In this document: one piece after another, positions 10,601 through 21,095 of the stretch
Layout of the letters: every line of letters starts with the position of its first letter
How positions within the stretch are numbered: position 1 is the stretch's first letter
Source of the DNA: Bettongia penicillata ogilbyi
Taxonomy: Eukaryota > Chordata > Mammalia > Diprotodontia > Potoroidae
Length of the DNA: 64,000 nucleotides
Direction: 5' to 3'
Assembly: GCA_023548195.1 (NCBI GenBank)
Contig: JAJHZJ010000311.1
Location: 5,169,919 to 5,233,918 of the forward strand
Translations under genes and position numbers: made by a program
The notes under the pieces: generated by a model
Databases searched by the model: none
The model's input: the letters and a program-made list of their open reading frames with translations, nothing else
What the model was told of the DNA's origin: nothing

Positions 10601-13600
10601 ATGATGAGGAAGAAGGGTTGGAGAAAGAAATGATCATGGTGATAATCTGGGAAGTTTTCTGTCATGGTTTATTGAAATCTGATTTTAGAGCTCTTTTTTT
10701 GGGGGGGTCCATGACTTTCAAATAATCCAGTGACTCTTAAGTCACCTCTCCTCGGTCTGTTTTTCAAGACAGATGTTTTTTATTATGATATAACTTAGAT
10801 TTCCTTCTGTTTTTTTTGTTTTTTGTTTTTGTCATTCTTTTGACTTTGTTTTCTTCCTTACTCTATGGAGTTATTAGCTTCTACTTAGTCCATTCTGATT
10901 TTCAGGGAGTTTGTTTCTTGGGTAAGGGTTCACATCTCTTGTGCTAACCTGTTAATTCTCTTACTAGTTCTTTCACTCACAGCCCTCATTTAAAAATTTT
11001 TTCTTCTGTCATTTCATTTGCTAAACTCTTTTTTAAAACTCTTGCTTTGTCTTTTCCAGCAATTCTAGTTGACTTTTTACTCAAATTGTGCTTTTTTCTG
11101 TGAAGTTTTGCAGTCATTTTCTCTATCTGGGTCTATATTTTGAGCATCCCTGTAATCGTAATAAAGTGGATTTTTATGGTGGTTTTTTTATTTTTGCTCA
11201 TTTTTCCAGTTTACTTCCTGACTTTGGATTTTACATTAGGGCTGTGCACACTTCTGGATGGAATTTCTGGGCTGGTCCTGTTGGTGCTTTCTTGGGGTAC
11301 TCAATGTTGAGTCATTCCAAGAGCCCAGAGACAGGTTGGACTGGAAGCCTGAAAACTTGTGGCATCCCTGAAGCAGTCATATGATCCAGAGCAGATATGA
11401 TTGTTGTCTCCCTTGTCTGTGCTCTGCAAGTTCCTGACTTGAGTCTGGGTCTGAACAATAGGTTTGTGGGCTTGCTGCTTTGGGAATTTCAGTAGATTAC
11501 TTCTGAGCTTAGCAGCTACCAGCCATCTAGAAAGCCCTGTTAATACAGCAATGGAACTATATAGTCTTACTTTTGGTCTGGGATTCCTACCTTTGTTATT
11601 CTATCACAGGCTTTATTATATTGGGCTAGAAACTGAAGCTGAGACCCCACTCCACTCCTAGGGTTCAAGCTGCACAGCTGCTACTTACTTCTGAACTGGG
11701 TCCTTGATCAGAACATAACTGAAGACCTTTACCCACTCTTCTCCCTGGAACACCACCCTTAGGCACAGGTGCCCTCCTATTTGTCCTGTATTTATGATTG
11801 AGAACTAAGTATTGACAGAGGTGCCAATTGGCACCTGTTCCTGTGCCATATACAAATTTAGGTTCTTCTCTTCTGGATCTAGGATCTCTTCTTGCTTTGG
11901 TGTACAGACTCACCCTGCTCAGGGATGCTGCATGTAGTATACACCCTCCCATACCCCATTTCCTATGTCCACAGAGCATTTTATACATGTTTCAACTTGA
12001 GCTGGAAAAATGACTTGGTATGCTTTTTTTCCTTGGCAGCATTTTGTCTGGTGTACTTTCTAAACCTTTCTGGGTAAGGGGATGGGGGTGCAGCTCACTA
12101 TACTTCCTGCAACTCTGTTGTATTGGCTCAGAGGATGTTTTTCAAAGAGTTGAGATGGAAGATGCTTGTGTTTGTTGAAGACATTATGCTGACTTTATCA
12201 AGCTCCAGAACAAGATCCAGAACCCTGGATCTCAAAGGAGATACAGGGTTATTCAAAAGAAATGGGCCTTCTGCCATATGAAAAATACTAAGTGGATAAA
12301 AAAATACCTGTTATCCTGACTATTTATATAGTTAGAAGGCTAATTCATTGAGTCATTCCATCAGCATATATATTTGTGATGTACTGCAGATGGACAGTGG
12401 AGGAAGAAAGGGAACTGAATTGCATATGGGAAATTGCAAGGTGATTAATCACATCAACCTCCTCCCTAGCACAAAAACACATTATATACATGCTGTCTTG
12501 GTTCGGGTGTTTGATTGCATATCTCACAATACTGCAGTCTCTGTAGGCAACCCCAAGTCAGTGGGGGGATGTCTGGTGGGTGAAAGTAGGTTGTGATCTT
12601 GCAAGGTGATTTACATGCAAGAAAAGGTGTAAAGGATATCATTCAAGACAAATATATGTTTGTAAAAGAGAAGGGGCTAGTTGTGATGAGAGCAATGGAT
12701 AAGAGATTGGAAAACCGGAGAGGAAGGAAGACTTTTTTTTAGAACATGAACAAACATTACACAGGATGAGGTAGAGATGGGCTGTGATTTGTGCTGATGG
12801 AGCCCCACATGGAATCACAAATGCATTGAAATATTATTATTCATGACAATTATTCATACCAGATTCTCTTTGCTTTGCCATTTGTCACACTTTTCGGATA
12901 TATGTGTCCCATCCCTAATTTGGTGATGTGTATTCTGTATTTCCAGCTGTGAACTCCCTTCCAATCTCCAGACCTACTACCTAATGCCCATCATTGCTTG
13001 ATTTTCCACTGCCATCATAAATCCAGTGAGCTTATTATCTTTACCCATAAGCCAACTTCTTTTTGTTTTTTTAAATTCTTACCATGATACCACCATTCAT
13101 TCTGTTTTCCACGTTTAACGTCTTGGAGTTTCTATTTTTATTATTTTTCTATTTTATTTTTTAAAATCTAATCATTTATCAAGTTGTATCAGTCAGTTAC
13201 TCGGCTCAGTGGATAGAGTGTTAGGCCTGGAATTAGGAAGACCTGAGTTCTAATCCTGCCTCAGATACTTACTAGTGAATGTGACTCTGGACAAGTCACT
13301 TAACTGCTCCAGTCTGTCCCAGTTTCCTTATTTGTAAAATGGGTATATTAATACCACCTACTGTTCTGGGTGCTTATGGGGATAAAAATGAGATAAGATT
13401 CATAGAGCACTTTGTAAACCTCAGTGGGCCATGTAAATGTTAGTCAATTAATCTTCTTCATGTTATTCCTAGCTTCGAAAATCTTCAGATCCTTCTCATT
13501 GCCTACCAAGTGAGATTCAGATCCTTGCTGGGCATTTAGGGGTGCCCCCCCATTTAGGACTATCCTATAGGACCACCCTGTCTTGCGTCATTACTCCCTT

Positions 13601-13851
13601 CTGCACACACACACACACACACACGCACGCACACATGCACACACATGCACACGTGCACTCTTGGCATTTAGGGGTGCCCCCTCATTTAGGACTATCCTAT
13701 AGGACCACCCTGTCTTGTGTCATTACTCCCTTCTGCACACACACACACACACACATGCACACACATGCACACATGCACTCTTGGCATTTAGGGGTGCCCC
13801 CCCATTTAGGACTATCCTATAGGACTACCCTGTCTTGTCTCATTACTGCCT

Positions 13852-13899
<48 letters not shown>

Positions 13900-16800
13900 T
13901 GCACACATGCATGCACACCTTTCCATCACAAGTAGATTCTTAGAATTCTACCAAACATGCCCTGTCCTTGCTCATGATGTCCCTTATGCCTGTAATGTTC
14001 TCCCTCCTTCCTCTTTGCCTGTTGAAATTTTATCCATTTTTTAAATACCAATTCAGATTCCATGAAGCTTTCTCTTATCTTTTCATGCTTAAATCACACT
14101 TTGTTTTGCAAATCTACAAGGCCCTTAGCCTGTAATATTGTGTAACTGCCTGTCTCAGTTTGTGCCTTGTCTCCCTATTATGTTACATGTTCCGTGGGAC
14201 AGGGACTATATATTTAAATAAACTTTATATCCTCCTCAGTGCTCATCAGGCTAAGCAATAAAGTTTGACTGTTTGAATTTTAGTATTAGCCCAAGTCAAA
14301 CATGCTTATGTAAATAAATCTTCAAGGGAAAAGTAACCACAAGTCAATTAGAGATGATTTTTTTTGGTTTAACTCTAGCATGGCTTTTTTCCCATAAGCA
14401 CAGATAATTGAGAGTGAAATGTTTGCAGTCTGTATGATCCTGGAAAGTGGCTTTTCATGTAAATTCCACGATGGCAGTTACCATCTTTCATTTTTATGTC
14501 CCCAGTGCTTTGCACATAGGAGGCAACTGGTAAAAGTTTGTCAGATAGATAGTCCTGTTTCAAACCAGTGAGGTGCATTTGTAGGAGGAGCGCCTTTTGA
14601 TCAGAGCTTCTTGTACGTTATCATTATTGCTATGGCTGAAGTCTTCCCAACCTCCCATATGAATTAGGATTTGAAATGCCATCATTTTTAAACTGGGCAC
14701 AGTCACTAGTTCCTTATTGGTCCTTTGGAGGTCTACATCTCTGCTTAACCAACCAAGTTCAAAACCTTTATAGGGATCGAGTTACTGTGTCATTGAAGCA
14801 GTTTTCCTAGGCAGCGTGGTATTGTGCAAAGACCACTGGGTGGAGTCTCCTAACTCCTGGCCTTGATCTCCGGCTCTCATAAGGACTAGCTGAGAGATCC
14901 AGGGAAAGTCCTTAACCTCTCCGTCATCTGGGTTTTATCCTCTGTAATAAAGGATAGTACTTGCACTGTTATCTTCACAGGAAGGTTGTAGAAAAGTATT
15001 TTATAAAGCTCTACCATAAAAAGAGTTGGTCTCATTATTTTTACTAGGAAAATAGCCCTTGGGTAGACTAAGAAACATTAATCTCATCTTCCCCCACCAA
15101 AGGAAGGACTGGACAGACATTTTTGTTGGTTGGATTTATACTCCCAGCTCAGCCACAATCCCTGATTATTATCTCTAACTTCCAGTGGCAAATGATGGAG
15201 GAATGATGCAGAGCGCCAGAGCCTAGGAAACAGATATGAGATGGGCTTAGAAGTAAGAGATTAACCAACCGTTTTAGTATGGGTATCTAAACAATTCTGG
15301 AATAATTCTGAGGGGCAGCGTTATATAATGGAAAGGACCTGCAACTTAAAGCTGAAAGACCCTAGCTATGTCGTAGTAATGAGCAAATCCTTTCACCGCT
15401 TTGGGTCTGAGTTTCTTTCCATATAAGTGAAGGGGTTGGATTCAGTGAGTTATCGGGCCCCTTCCAACACTAATGTTCTACATAGGAATTCTGCCTGGGA
15501 ATCTGGGAGCAGTGATGGGTGCATTGTCTTCGTGTACTTTGCTGCCATCTGGTGGTTCAACTACAAAGTGCCCAGCCCATTTCTCTTCCTGTAGAGACAA
15601 GGCTTATCTTTAGACTGAATTAGGAAACCAAAGGGAGGAAAGTGATTTTAGTTCAATAGGTTTTTATTGTCGTTACTCTCAGGTAGAGTAGGTACTTGCT
15701 TATAAATAGAAATATTTGGGGGGAACCAGAGAAACATCTAAATACATGTCTCTGCTTGAGCCCTTTGACAAGGAATATTTTATTCCTTTTATTCTATCGT
15801 TACAGTAAAAGTTTAAAATTAAAATGTATATACCCCTGAGAGAAGCAAAATATTGGCGAAGATAATTCCTACTGATGTATGAATGACTAGTTTTAGGATG
15901 CTTTTCTGAGAGTAAAATTTAATGTTCCTGTATAGAGAGAGGCTATGAAATCACTGGTCACTGTGAAGGGATAGATGGGGTGAAGGGGGAGAGTACTCAT
16001 GTAAAACATTCCTTGCTTCACAATTCTTTTTAGGTGGATCCTGTAAGAATGTTCCTTTCCCTGAAGGGGCTTATTCTCTCACTGGAGAAACCTTATACAT
16101 ATGAAACAGCTGATAATATGATATAATATTTAAATATCAGAATGAATGCTATAAGTTTGTGGGAGGGTTTAGGTCTTTTTGAGTACATCCTTATGCTTGA
16201 TAAGTAAAGCCTAAACCTGTGGGAAATCCCTCTCCTTAAAGATCTCCAAGGAGATTCCACAGCCTTCCTCCTAGTCTATTTGTAATGACTTTTCTCCCTA
16301 AATTATTGGCTGTGAAGTTCATCTAATGACAACTGAGGCTGAGGGGAAGCATGTATGAAATGGAAGAAAACAGACCTCTAAGGATTGACATCTTGCATTC
16401 CACCAAAGGACCCACATTCCACAGATACTCTAAGAACATTTAGTAGCTGATCCAAGCTAGGGTGGGAGAGTAAAAAGTTTGTGAATAGCATTACATATGG
16501 GAGTAGATAGAATTCACATTCCTGTTCCCTAAGGTTCTCTTCTCCACAAGAGTTCAGTGCAGAAACAATGACCTGGTGATGCTTAGTTGTTAACCCCATG
16601 TTTTATTTACTTTGCAGATCAGAAAACCACCTGCAGACTACTCACCTGGCAACTACCAGTAAGACTAAGTCAGAGGTATGAGTAAGTGGGTCCTCTTCTC
16701 ATCCAGCTGCTTTTGCCTTCAGAGCTATGGGAGATGATATACAGAGTTCAGTTATAAAGTACTCTATAAATTTGTGGTGGACGTGTTATTCACTTTGTGG

Positions 16801-19800
16801 GATATAGCTGCTAAGGGGTGAATGAAGGTCGAAGGAAGCAGGGTGTGATGGCAAATGCAGAGAAGTTAGTATGTGTACTATATGCATATACATAGGAGTG
16901 TGTGTGTGTATAGATAGGTAGATCAATAGGTCAATAGAATTAACATTTCTTCTGTTCCCTAAAGTCCTTTTCTCCATAAAAGTTCAGTATGAAAATTGTA
17001 TGTGTGTGTGTGCCTATGTGTGCACATGTACATCTTTGTGTTTGAGATGTGGCATAGAGCAGTGGATAGAGAGTCAGCCTCAAAGCCAGAAAGAGCTGGA
17101 CTCAAGTCCCACCTGGTCCCACTGTCCATGTGTCTCGAGCCTGGAAACTCATCTCAGTACTCTAGGCAACTCTTTCAGACTAAAAGTTGCTGACCTATAT
17201 TAGTAGGAGGAATTTCCTCATCTGGGAGTTCCCTCTGTATATAATGTATTTGAAGGTATAGCTATCTCTGTCTATCCATGCAAGGCAGCTAGGTGGCACA
17301 GTAGATACTGGCACAGTAGATAGAGTGCCAGGCCTGGAATCATCTTCCTGAGTTCAAATCTGGCTTTAGACACTTCCTAGCTGTGTGACCATGGGCAAGT
17401 CTCTTCACCCTGTTTGCCTAAGTTTCCTCATCTGTAAAATGATCTGGAGAAGAAAATGGCAGACCATTCCAGTATCTTTGCCTAGAGAACCTGAAATGAG
17501 TTCACAAAGAGTCCAACACTACTGCAATGATTGAGCGACAAGATCTATAGATGGAGCTAAATGACTTATAAAAAATTTCTCTCTGAATATTCATTTTTCT
17601 TCAGATTATGTTATTTGTTATATCTGGACTTAGCTAAGGTCCCACAAGAGTGAAAATCTGTAGCTGGATGACATTGTTTTGCCAAACAAAAAAAGATAAT
17701 TTGGATTCTGAAGTGCCACTGGTAACACTAATGGGAGATTTAGCCCTCTAAGACCTGTTCTACCATGCACAGTTCTCTGGAAGGCATCATTTATTGGTTA
17801 ATGCCACCTGCCATGGCTTTAATTAGAAGAGATTACCCAAGGTGACAGATGCTAGTCTCCTGCTGGTGTCTAAATACCTGAACCAGAATAATGTCTTTGG
17901 TTTTTGAAAGAGTAGGTTTAGATCATGAGGTAATACTCTTTCCTGACAACTTAATTCTTATGAAGAATGAATGAGAGATGTAGCTAACTCATATGCTCCA
18001 GCTCTAATTATCTTTGGCCCTTCCTAGTTGAGTAATGGGTTTAAGTCTTGGGATTGGGGGTGTCTTCGATATGGAGGAGGTCCCTGAGATGTGCTTCAAT
18101 TTTTAGAAACGGTTTTACAATGTTGTCCCTCTAGGCACATGCTTACTCCACAATAACTACACAGCCTGTGATTGAGGAAGAGGAGTATAGCAGAGCATCT
18201 GAAGCCACCTACATGACAATGGTGAGAAAATAGGCTCCAGGTCATTGCTGAGTCACCTAAGTGGTTCTGGAAGGACCAGAGATTTGAGGAGGGTAAAGAC
18301 TTAAATTCACATAGCCAGGGGTTAGGTGGGGGTGGGAATGAGGATGGGGGGACAGAAGAAGGAAGAGATTATTCTAATTTACAAAGAAATAAATTGAATT
18401 GGACTGTATTGTCAAACCACGCTCTTGCTTGTTTAAGTAGAGAAAGGTCATAGTCCTGAGGGCCATGCCTGGATTGACTCAAGTTAGGTAATATCCTGCC
18501 TACTGTGTCCATTGAGAATGTGATTGCAGGAAAACTCATATTACAATGACCAAGTCATCCCTGGGTGGTCAGCCTGGGGATAGTGAGGTTGGTTTTACTG
18601 ACATTATTGAGAGATGACTGAAATATGTCCAGTATTAACAATTGGACATATTGTGATGAGACCATTAGAGCAGTATTTTATTGCAAGGAACTCACTTTCC
18701 TTTTGGATGAAGTTCTCAATTTTTAGTTTTCAACATTCGCTTCCACAAGATTTTGAGTTCCAAGTTTTCTCCCCATTTCTCCCCTTCCCCACCCCAAGAC
18801 AGTATGTAATCTGATATAGGCTCTTCTTCATGTTGAACCTATTTTCACATTAGTCATATTGTAAAGAAGAATTAGAACCAATGGGAGAAACCACAAGAAA
18901 GAAGAAACAAAGAAGAAAAAAATGCTTCAATTTTCATTCAGACTCAAAAGTTCTTTTTCTAGATGTGGACAGTATTTCCCATCATGAATCCTTTGGATTT
19001 GCCTTGGATCCTTGCATTACTAAGAAGAGATAAGTCTATTGAAGTTAGTCATCACACACTGTGGCTGTTACTGTGTACAAGGTTCCCCTGGTTCTGCTTA
19101 CTTGACTCAGCATCAGTTTATTCAAGTCTTTCCAGGTTTTTCTGAAGTCTATCTGCTTATTATTTTTTATAGCACAATAGTATTCCATTACATGCATGTA
19201 CCACAACTTGTTCAGCCATTCCCTAACTGATGGACATCCCCTCAATTTCCAGTTCTTGGCCACCACTAAAAGAGATGCTATAGATATTTCCCATTTTTAT
19301 GATATTTTTGGGATACAGTCCTAGAAGCAGTATTGCTGGGTCAGAGGGTATGCACATTTTTATAACCCTTTGGGTAGAGTTCCCAGTTGCTTTCCAGAAT
19401 GATTGGATCAGTTTGGATGAAGTTCTCAACAGGGTTTATCAACCCTTAATGTTAGGGAGCAGCCTGGTAGCTTGCACATTGACCCCTGAATAGCAAGATG
19501 AAGTTGGATTCTGGTCTTTTCGTTGTTCAGTTCCCCTGGGGAGTACCCCACCTAGATCAGTCACATGGCATTTCAGGGAAGAGGAGGAGTGGGGCTGGTG
19601 GTGAACAAGATGCTATTTGTAGAATAATTATAGTGAATTAAGTCTGTTAAGGAACAGTGTTTATTCCAGTATGGGTATGACCTGCTTTTTTGTTTCCTAG
19701 AATGATGGGGCTTTTTCTTTTCTCCTCATGACAGCAAATGAGACATATGACTTCTTGCTGAATTCAGCTGGCACAGATTTTTCTTGAGTAATGCTGAAAC

Positions 19801-20652
19801 CAGCCAGGGTAACATTAGCTCCATCTTAGAGTGTTAGTTGGAGCCAGTATTTTTCTCCACTTCCTGTCGTTGCCATTTGTATGAACTGGTGAAGTAGCTA
19901 CTGGGTCTCAGCCTAGAAAAATCTACTAATGTAGCTGCATTTTGGTTGTAACTGTGCTCCACCAGCTTTAGTGACACGTAGGAAGTCTGAGATGAGTAAT
20001 TGATGTTGGTGATAATGGCCGTGATCTTTAAAGCTGATTTCACTGATTTCCTGTTGAATGCTTTGTAAAGTATAGAATGTAGGAAATGCAGTCATTGTCT
20101 TGTAGGAGATTGATTTCATAACCTTACAGGATTGGTATGAAATCTTTTTGAAAAACTCACTGGCTTCATGTGGCTTTTACACATGTCTAATTTAACAGCT
20201 AGCTGTGCCAACCTGGAGTCAGGAAGACTCAACTTCCTAAGTTAAAATATGGCCTGAGACACTTACTAACTGTGTAATCCTGGGCAAGTCACTTTACCTT
20301 GCTTGCCTTAGTTTCCTCATCCGTAAAAATGAGCTGGAGAAGGAAATGGCAAACCACCCCAGTATCTTTGCCAAGAAAACCTCAAATGGGGTCCTGAGAA
20401 GCTGGACACAACTGAAAATGACTGAATTGCAACAGTTTGACATCAGGGTCTGTTATCTCTGCTCCTTGATAGGTATATTTTGTGCTTCTAACAGGTATAT
20501 TTTGTGTCTTTGTTTTTCCTACTTCACAGCAACCAGTTTGGCCTTCCTGGAGAGCAGAGGAGAAGAAGTCATCTGAGATAATGCCAGAAACAGAACAAAC
20601 TCTTGAAAGACCAAGGTTGGCCATAAGACCCCCAACAAAGCAGCATCATTGA
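3841..20652 (+). CDS. JAML: JAML (AMICA1), junctional adhesion molecule-like; spliced gene, signal-peptide exon not found
   Basis: JAML is a type I membrane protein of leukocytes that binds CAR (CXADR) on epithelia and co-stimulates T cells. The coding exons seen are 3841-4001, 6109-6334, 7774-7912, 16618-16675, 18135-18221 and 20530-20652, all with AG/GT borders. Together with one base from an upstream exon they give 264 in-frame codons. In order they encode one Ig-V domain (cysteines in 'ALLDCV' and 'VYTCEI'), a short stalk, a transmembrane helix 'VIIVGIVCFTIIMLAVLG', a basic stop-transfer 'RRSQRHHR', an acidic tail 'VIEEEEYSRASEATYMTM', and a new C-terminus. Identity rests on match to remembered human JAML in every exon. 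Human JAML has 394 residues and two Ig domains; the second is absent here. The first coding exon lies upstream, perhaps outside the window. No second gene of this kind fits better. Confidence 0.93.
4175..4380 (+). repeat. MIR SINE
   Basis: The core 'cagtttcctcaactgtaaaa' and the 3' part 'gcatagtaggtgcttagtaa' are typical MIR phrases. Confidence 0.8.
4646..4704. repeat. (TG)n microsatellite with a CG/CA alternating end
   Basis: About 21 TG units, then gcgcgtgcgcgcacaca. The whole tract alternates purine and pyrimidine. It produces false Cys-Val and Thr-His open frames on both strands. Confidence 0.95.
4983..5195 (+). repeat. MIR/core-SINE
   Basis: It contains 'gtgaccctgagcaagtcact' and 'cagtttcctcatctgtaaaa', the conserved core of MIR-type SINEs. 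Confidence 0.8.
6109..6334 (+). CDS. JAML: JAML exon: second half of the Ig-V domain
   Basis: The acceptor is cctcctag at 6108 and the donor is ACAA|gtacgt at 6335. The exon enters in phase 0 and leaves in phase 1. It encodes 'VLYYYANLSVPVGHF', with an N-linked glycosylation motif NLS, then 'NDGSILLQDVREADQGVYTC', the D-x-G-x-Y-x-C motif typical of V domains, and ends in 'RVVPAKLT'. It is closest to domain 1 of human JAML. Confidence 0.93.
6335..7773 (+). other. JAML: JAML intron where eutherians carry the second Ig domain
   Basis: A weak MIR-like piece lies at 6535-6650 and an L3/CR1 LINE at 6860-7340. The remainder has no Ig-like open frame: no W-containing first half and no Y-x-C second half was found in any forward frame. 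Confidence 0.75.
6860..7340 (+). mobile_element. L3/CR1-type LINE, 3' end
   Basis: The phrases 'tgcctggagaagagaagatt', 'caagtatttgaaaagggtaa' and 'gtctttctgtggaggtcttc'-like sequence follow the C-terminal end of CR1/L3 reverse transcriptases (the S-L-E-K-R-R-L-R-G-D-L motif region). It is highly degenerate and old. Confidence 0.75.
7774..7912 (+). CDS. JAML: JAML exon: stalk, transmembrane helix and start of cytoplasmic tail
   Basis: The acceptor is gtcctcaag at 7773 and the donor is AG|gtatag at 7913. The exon enters in phase 1 and leaves in phase 2. It encodes a short juxtamembrane stalk, the helix 'VIIVGIVCFTIIMLAVLG' and a basic anchor 'MRRSQRHHR'. Human JAML has a closely similar helix start (VIIVGIVC). 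Confidence 0.92.
8104..8530. mobile_element. RTE retrotransposon copy with a 5' inversion
   Basis: 8104-8295 is the reverse complement of the same RTE region seen at about 2480-2615. From about 8298 the element runs forward, 'ctgtgttccatgagagaagc' and onward, matching 2624-2860 including the 'gcccagtctgtggtagagca' zinc-finger-like part. Inverted and forward segments abut at what is one point in the intact element. Confidence 0.8.
9223..9376. repeat. AT/CA-rich simple sequence
   Basis: Alternating tatatg/cacata/tgtaca words. It splits the L1 3' region and creates spurious open frames. Confidence 0.8.
10345..10610 (+). repeat. Marsupial tRNA-derived SINE / MIR-like core-SINE
   Basis: It begins 'gaggcagctatgtagtacaa' and has a decayed core 'cagtttgcccatgtgtaaaa' and 3' part 'tttgtaaagcacttcgcaaa'. 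It interrupts the minus-strand LINE. Confidence 0.8.
13195..13450 (+). repeat. Marsupial SINE / MIR-like
   Basis: 'ggctcagtggatagagtgtt' at the start, 'acaagtcacttaactgctcc' and 'tttgtaaaatgggtatatta' in the core. Confidence 0.8.
13460..14280 (+). mobile_element. L2 LINE 3' region, interrupted by a minisatellite
   Basis: Sequence such as 'ttctccctccttcctctttg' and 'ttctcttatcttttcatgct', and the end 'tgggacagggactatatatt', fits the L2 3' region. The tandem repeat at 13531-13919 is embedded in it. Confidence 0.65.
13531..13919 (+). repeat. Three-copy minisatellite, each unit carrying its own (CA)n tract
   Basis: Units start at 13531, 13663 and 13783 (spacing 132 and 120). Each has an almost identical unique part of about 75 bases beginning 'ggcatttaggggtgcccc', followed by a (CA)n/(CACATG)n tract of different length. 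The third tract is the longest pure CA run (about 13853-13897). Confidence 0.95.
14805..15030 (+). repeat. MIR SINE
   Basis: 'cgtggtattgtgcaaagacc' at the start and a decayed core with 'aaagtccttaacctctccgt'. Confidence 0.7.
15310..15480 (+). repeat. MIR-type SINE
   Basis: 'gcgttatataatggaaagga', 'gagcaaatcctttcaccgct' and the end 'ccccttccaacactaatgtt' are degenerate SINE phrases. Confidence 0.65.
16618..16675 (+). CDS. JAML: JAML exon: small cytoplasmic-tail exon
   Basis: The exon is 58 bases, with acceptor tttgcag at 16617 and donor GAG|gtatga at 16676. It reads 'SENHLQTTHLATTSKTKSE', entering in phase 2 and leaving in phase 0. It corresponds in place and composition to the Ser/Thr/Lys-rich stretch after the human transmembrane segment. 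Sequence match is weak; support comes from splice sites and exact phase compatibility with both neighbours. Confidence 0.7.
16676..18134 (+). other. JAML: JAML intron (between tail exons)
   Basis: It holds SINE-like sequence at 17045-17240, a marsupial SINE at 17283-17540, and TG-rich patches near 16895-17040. The human tail segment rich in K, C and E (between the NTKK and REVIEEEE stretches) has no recognisable counterpart exon here, though a very small exon could be missed. Confidence 0.6.
17283..17540 (+). repeat. Marsupial tRNA-derived SINE, near full length
   Basis: 'ggcagctaggtggcacagta' head with a 17-base partial duplication of 'tggcacagtagata', core 'agtttcctcatctgtaaaat', and the specific tail 'ggagaagaaaatggcagacc'. 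Confidence 0.85.
18135..18221 (+). CDS. JAML: JAML exon: acidic tail with YMTM PI3K-binding motif
   Basis: The acceptor is ccctctag at 18134 and the donor is ATG|gtgaga at 18222; the exon is phase 0 on both sides and 29 residues long. It encodes 'PVIEEEEYSRASEATYMTM'. The YMTM (Y-x-x-M) site is the PI3K p85 docking motif described in JAML and similar to that of CD28. Its survival suggests that signalling is conserved. Confidence 0.92.
18702..19429 (-). mobile_element. 5'-truncated L1 insertion, minus strand, with an 18-base target-site duplication
   Basis: The identical flanks TTTGGATGAAGTTCTCAA are at 18702-18719 and 19412-19429. Between them, the reverse complement starts with the L1 ORF2 end ('YYCAIKNNKQIDFRKTWKD' on minus, near 19100-19190) and ends in the L1 3'UTR and A-rich tail at 18720. 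The insert is 692 bases, in the JAML intron in antisense orientation. Confidence 0.92.
20195..20430 (+). repeat. Marsupial tRNA-derived SINE
   Basis: Core 'agtttcctcatccgtaaaaa' and tail 'ggagaaggaaatggcaaacc' with 'aaaacctcaaatggggtcct'. It ends about 100 bases before the terminal JAML exon. Confidence 0.88.
20530..20652 (+). CDS. JAML: JAML terminal coding exon and stop
   Basis: The acceptor is acttcacag at 20529. The exon reads 'QPVWPSWRAEEKKSSE' and ends with TGA at 20650-20652, giving 40 residues. 'PVWPS' directly after YMTM matches human JAML (HPVWPSLR). The final 20 or so residues do not match the human C-terminus and extend it by several residues. A SINE at 20195-20430 ends about 100 bases before this exon. 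Confidence 0.9.
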   Translation, partial: QPVWPSWRAEEKKSSEIMPETEQTLERPRLAIRPPTKQHH

Positions 20653-21095
20653 TTCCTCATTTTTCCTGAGCCAAAACTGCAGCTGATGTCCTCAAGCTCT
20701 CCTGCAGTCTGCTGTGTTTGCTGCTTGGGTTGAGGAGTTGAAAGATGGAGATTTTTATTTGTGGTGGAAAGAGACTGGCGTGCTTGGGAGAGATAGTTTA
20801 TTTCAACAGCAAATGTAATTCAGCAGACTGCTTTGAAGTATTTGCTGAGTGTAGAGCCCTCTGGGGAAGCCATAAACTATGGCTAAGGCTTGGTCCTTGC
20901 CTGCATGAAGCTTATGCTATGTCTCCACAGCAAATGTGTAATCGTTGGATGTGTGCATCAGATTGTTAAAATGGACACTGTTTTTGTAGAGTAAGCTATT
21001 GTGAAGAAAATTAAAAACATCATAAATCAATTCAGAATGTTTTGTTTTATAATAACTAAAAAAAATCTATAAATAAATGTATTCAGGGGACATCA
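20653..21095 (+). other. JAML: JAML 3' untranslated region (probable)
   Basis: Non-coding sequence follows the stop codon. Candidate poly(A) signals are ATTAAA at 21010-21015 and AATAAA at 21072-21077, with a further AATAAA near 21313. The second is the best fit and would give a 3'UTR of roughly 440 bases. No recognisable repeat lies inside it. Confidence 0.6.
21072..21077 (+). promoter_or_regulatory. JAML: Candidate JAML poly(A) signal AATAAA
   Basis: A canonical hexamer about 420 bases after the JAML stop, in an A/T-rich setting. ATTAAA at 21010-21015 is an alternative. Confidence 0.55.

Larger units (their letters stand above)
8820..12060 (-). mobile_element. L1-type LINE sequence, minus strand, degenerate
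   Basis: The left end (8820-9500) matches the marsupial L1 3' region in reverse, with a decayed ORF2 C-terminus read on the minus strand ('FRKTWDDLYELIQSEMSRN' near 9135-9200). From about 9850 to 12060 the T-rich sequence resembles the opposite strand of an L1 5' half. A SINE is inserted at 10345-10610. Continuity of a single element is not proven. Confidence 0.6.
7913..16617 (+). other. JAML: Large JAML intron (8.7 kb)
   Basis: It is filled with an inverted RTE copy (8104-8530), minus-strand LINE sequence (about 8820-12060), a SINE at 10345-10610, a SINE at 13195-13450, an L2 with a minisatellite (13460-14280), and MIRs at 14805-15030 and 15310-15480. 15490-16600 shows nothing I can name. 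No extra JAML exon was recognised. Confidence 0.7.
18222..20529 (+). other. JAML: Last JAML intron
   Basis: It contains the L1 insertion (18702-19429) and a SINE (20195-20430). 19430-20190 holds no recognisable repeat or exon. Confidence 0.75.

Noticed and set aside
13531..13919. Possible CRISPR array
   Set aside because: Three units with CA tracts in a mammalian L2; unit length and content do not fit repeats and spacers.
13542..13943. 133-codon frame with Thr-His repeats
   Set aside because: It is the translation of the CA-bearing minisatellite.
17283..17540. Possible tRNA gene, because SINE heads resemble tRNA
   Set aside because: The sequence matches the dispersed SINE unit and does not form an intact tRNA. 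The same holds for the other SINE copies.
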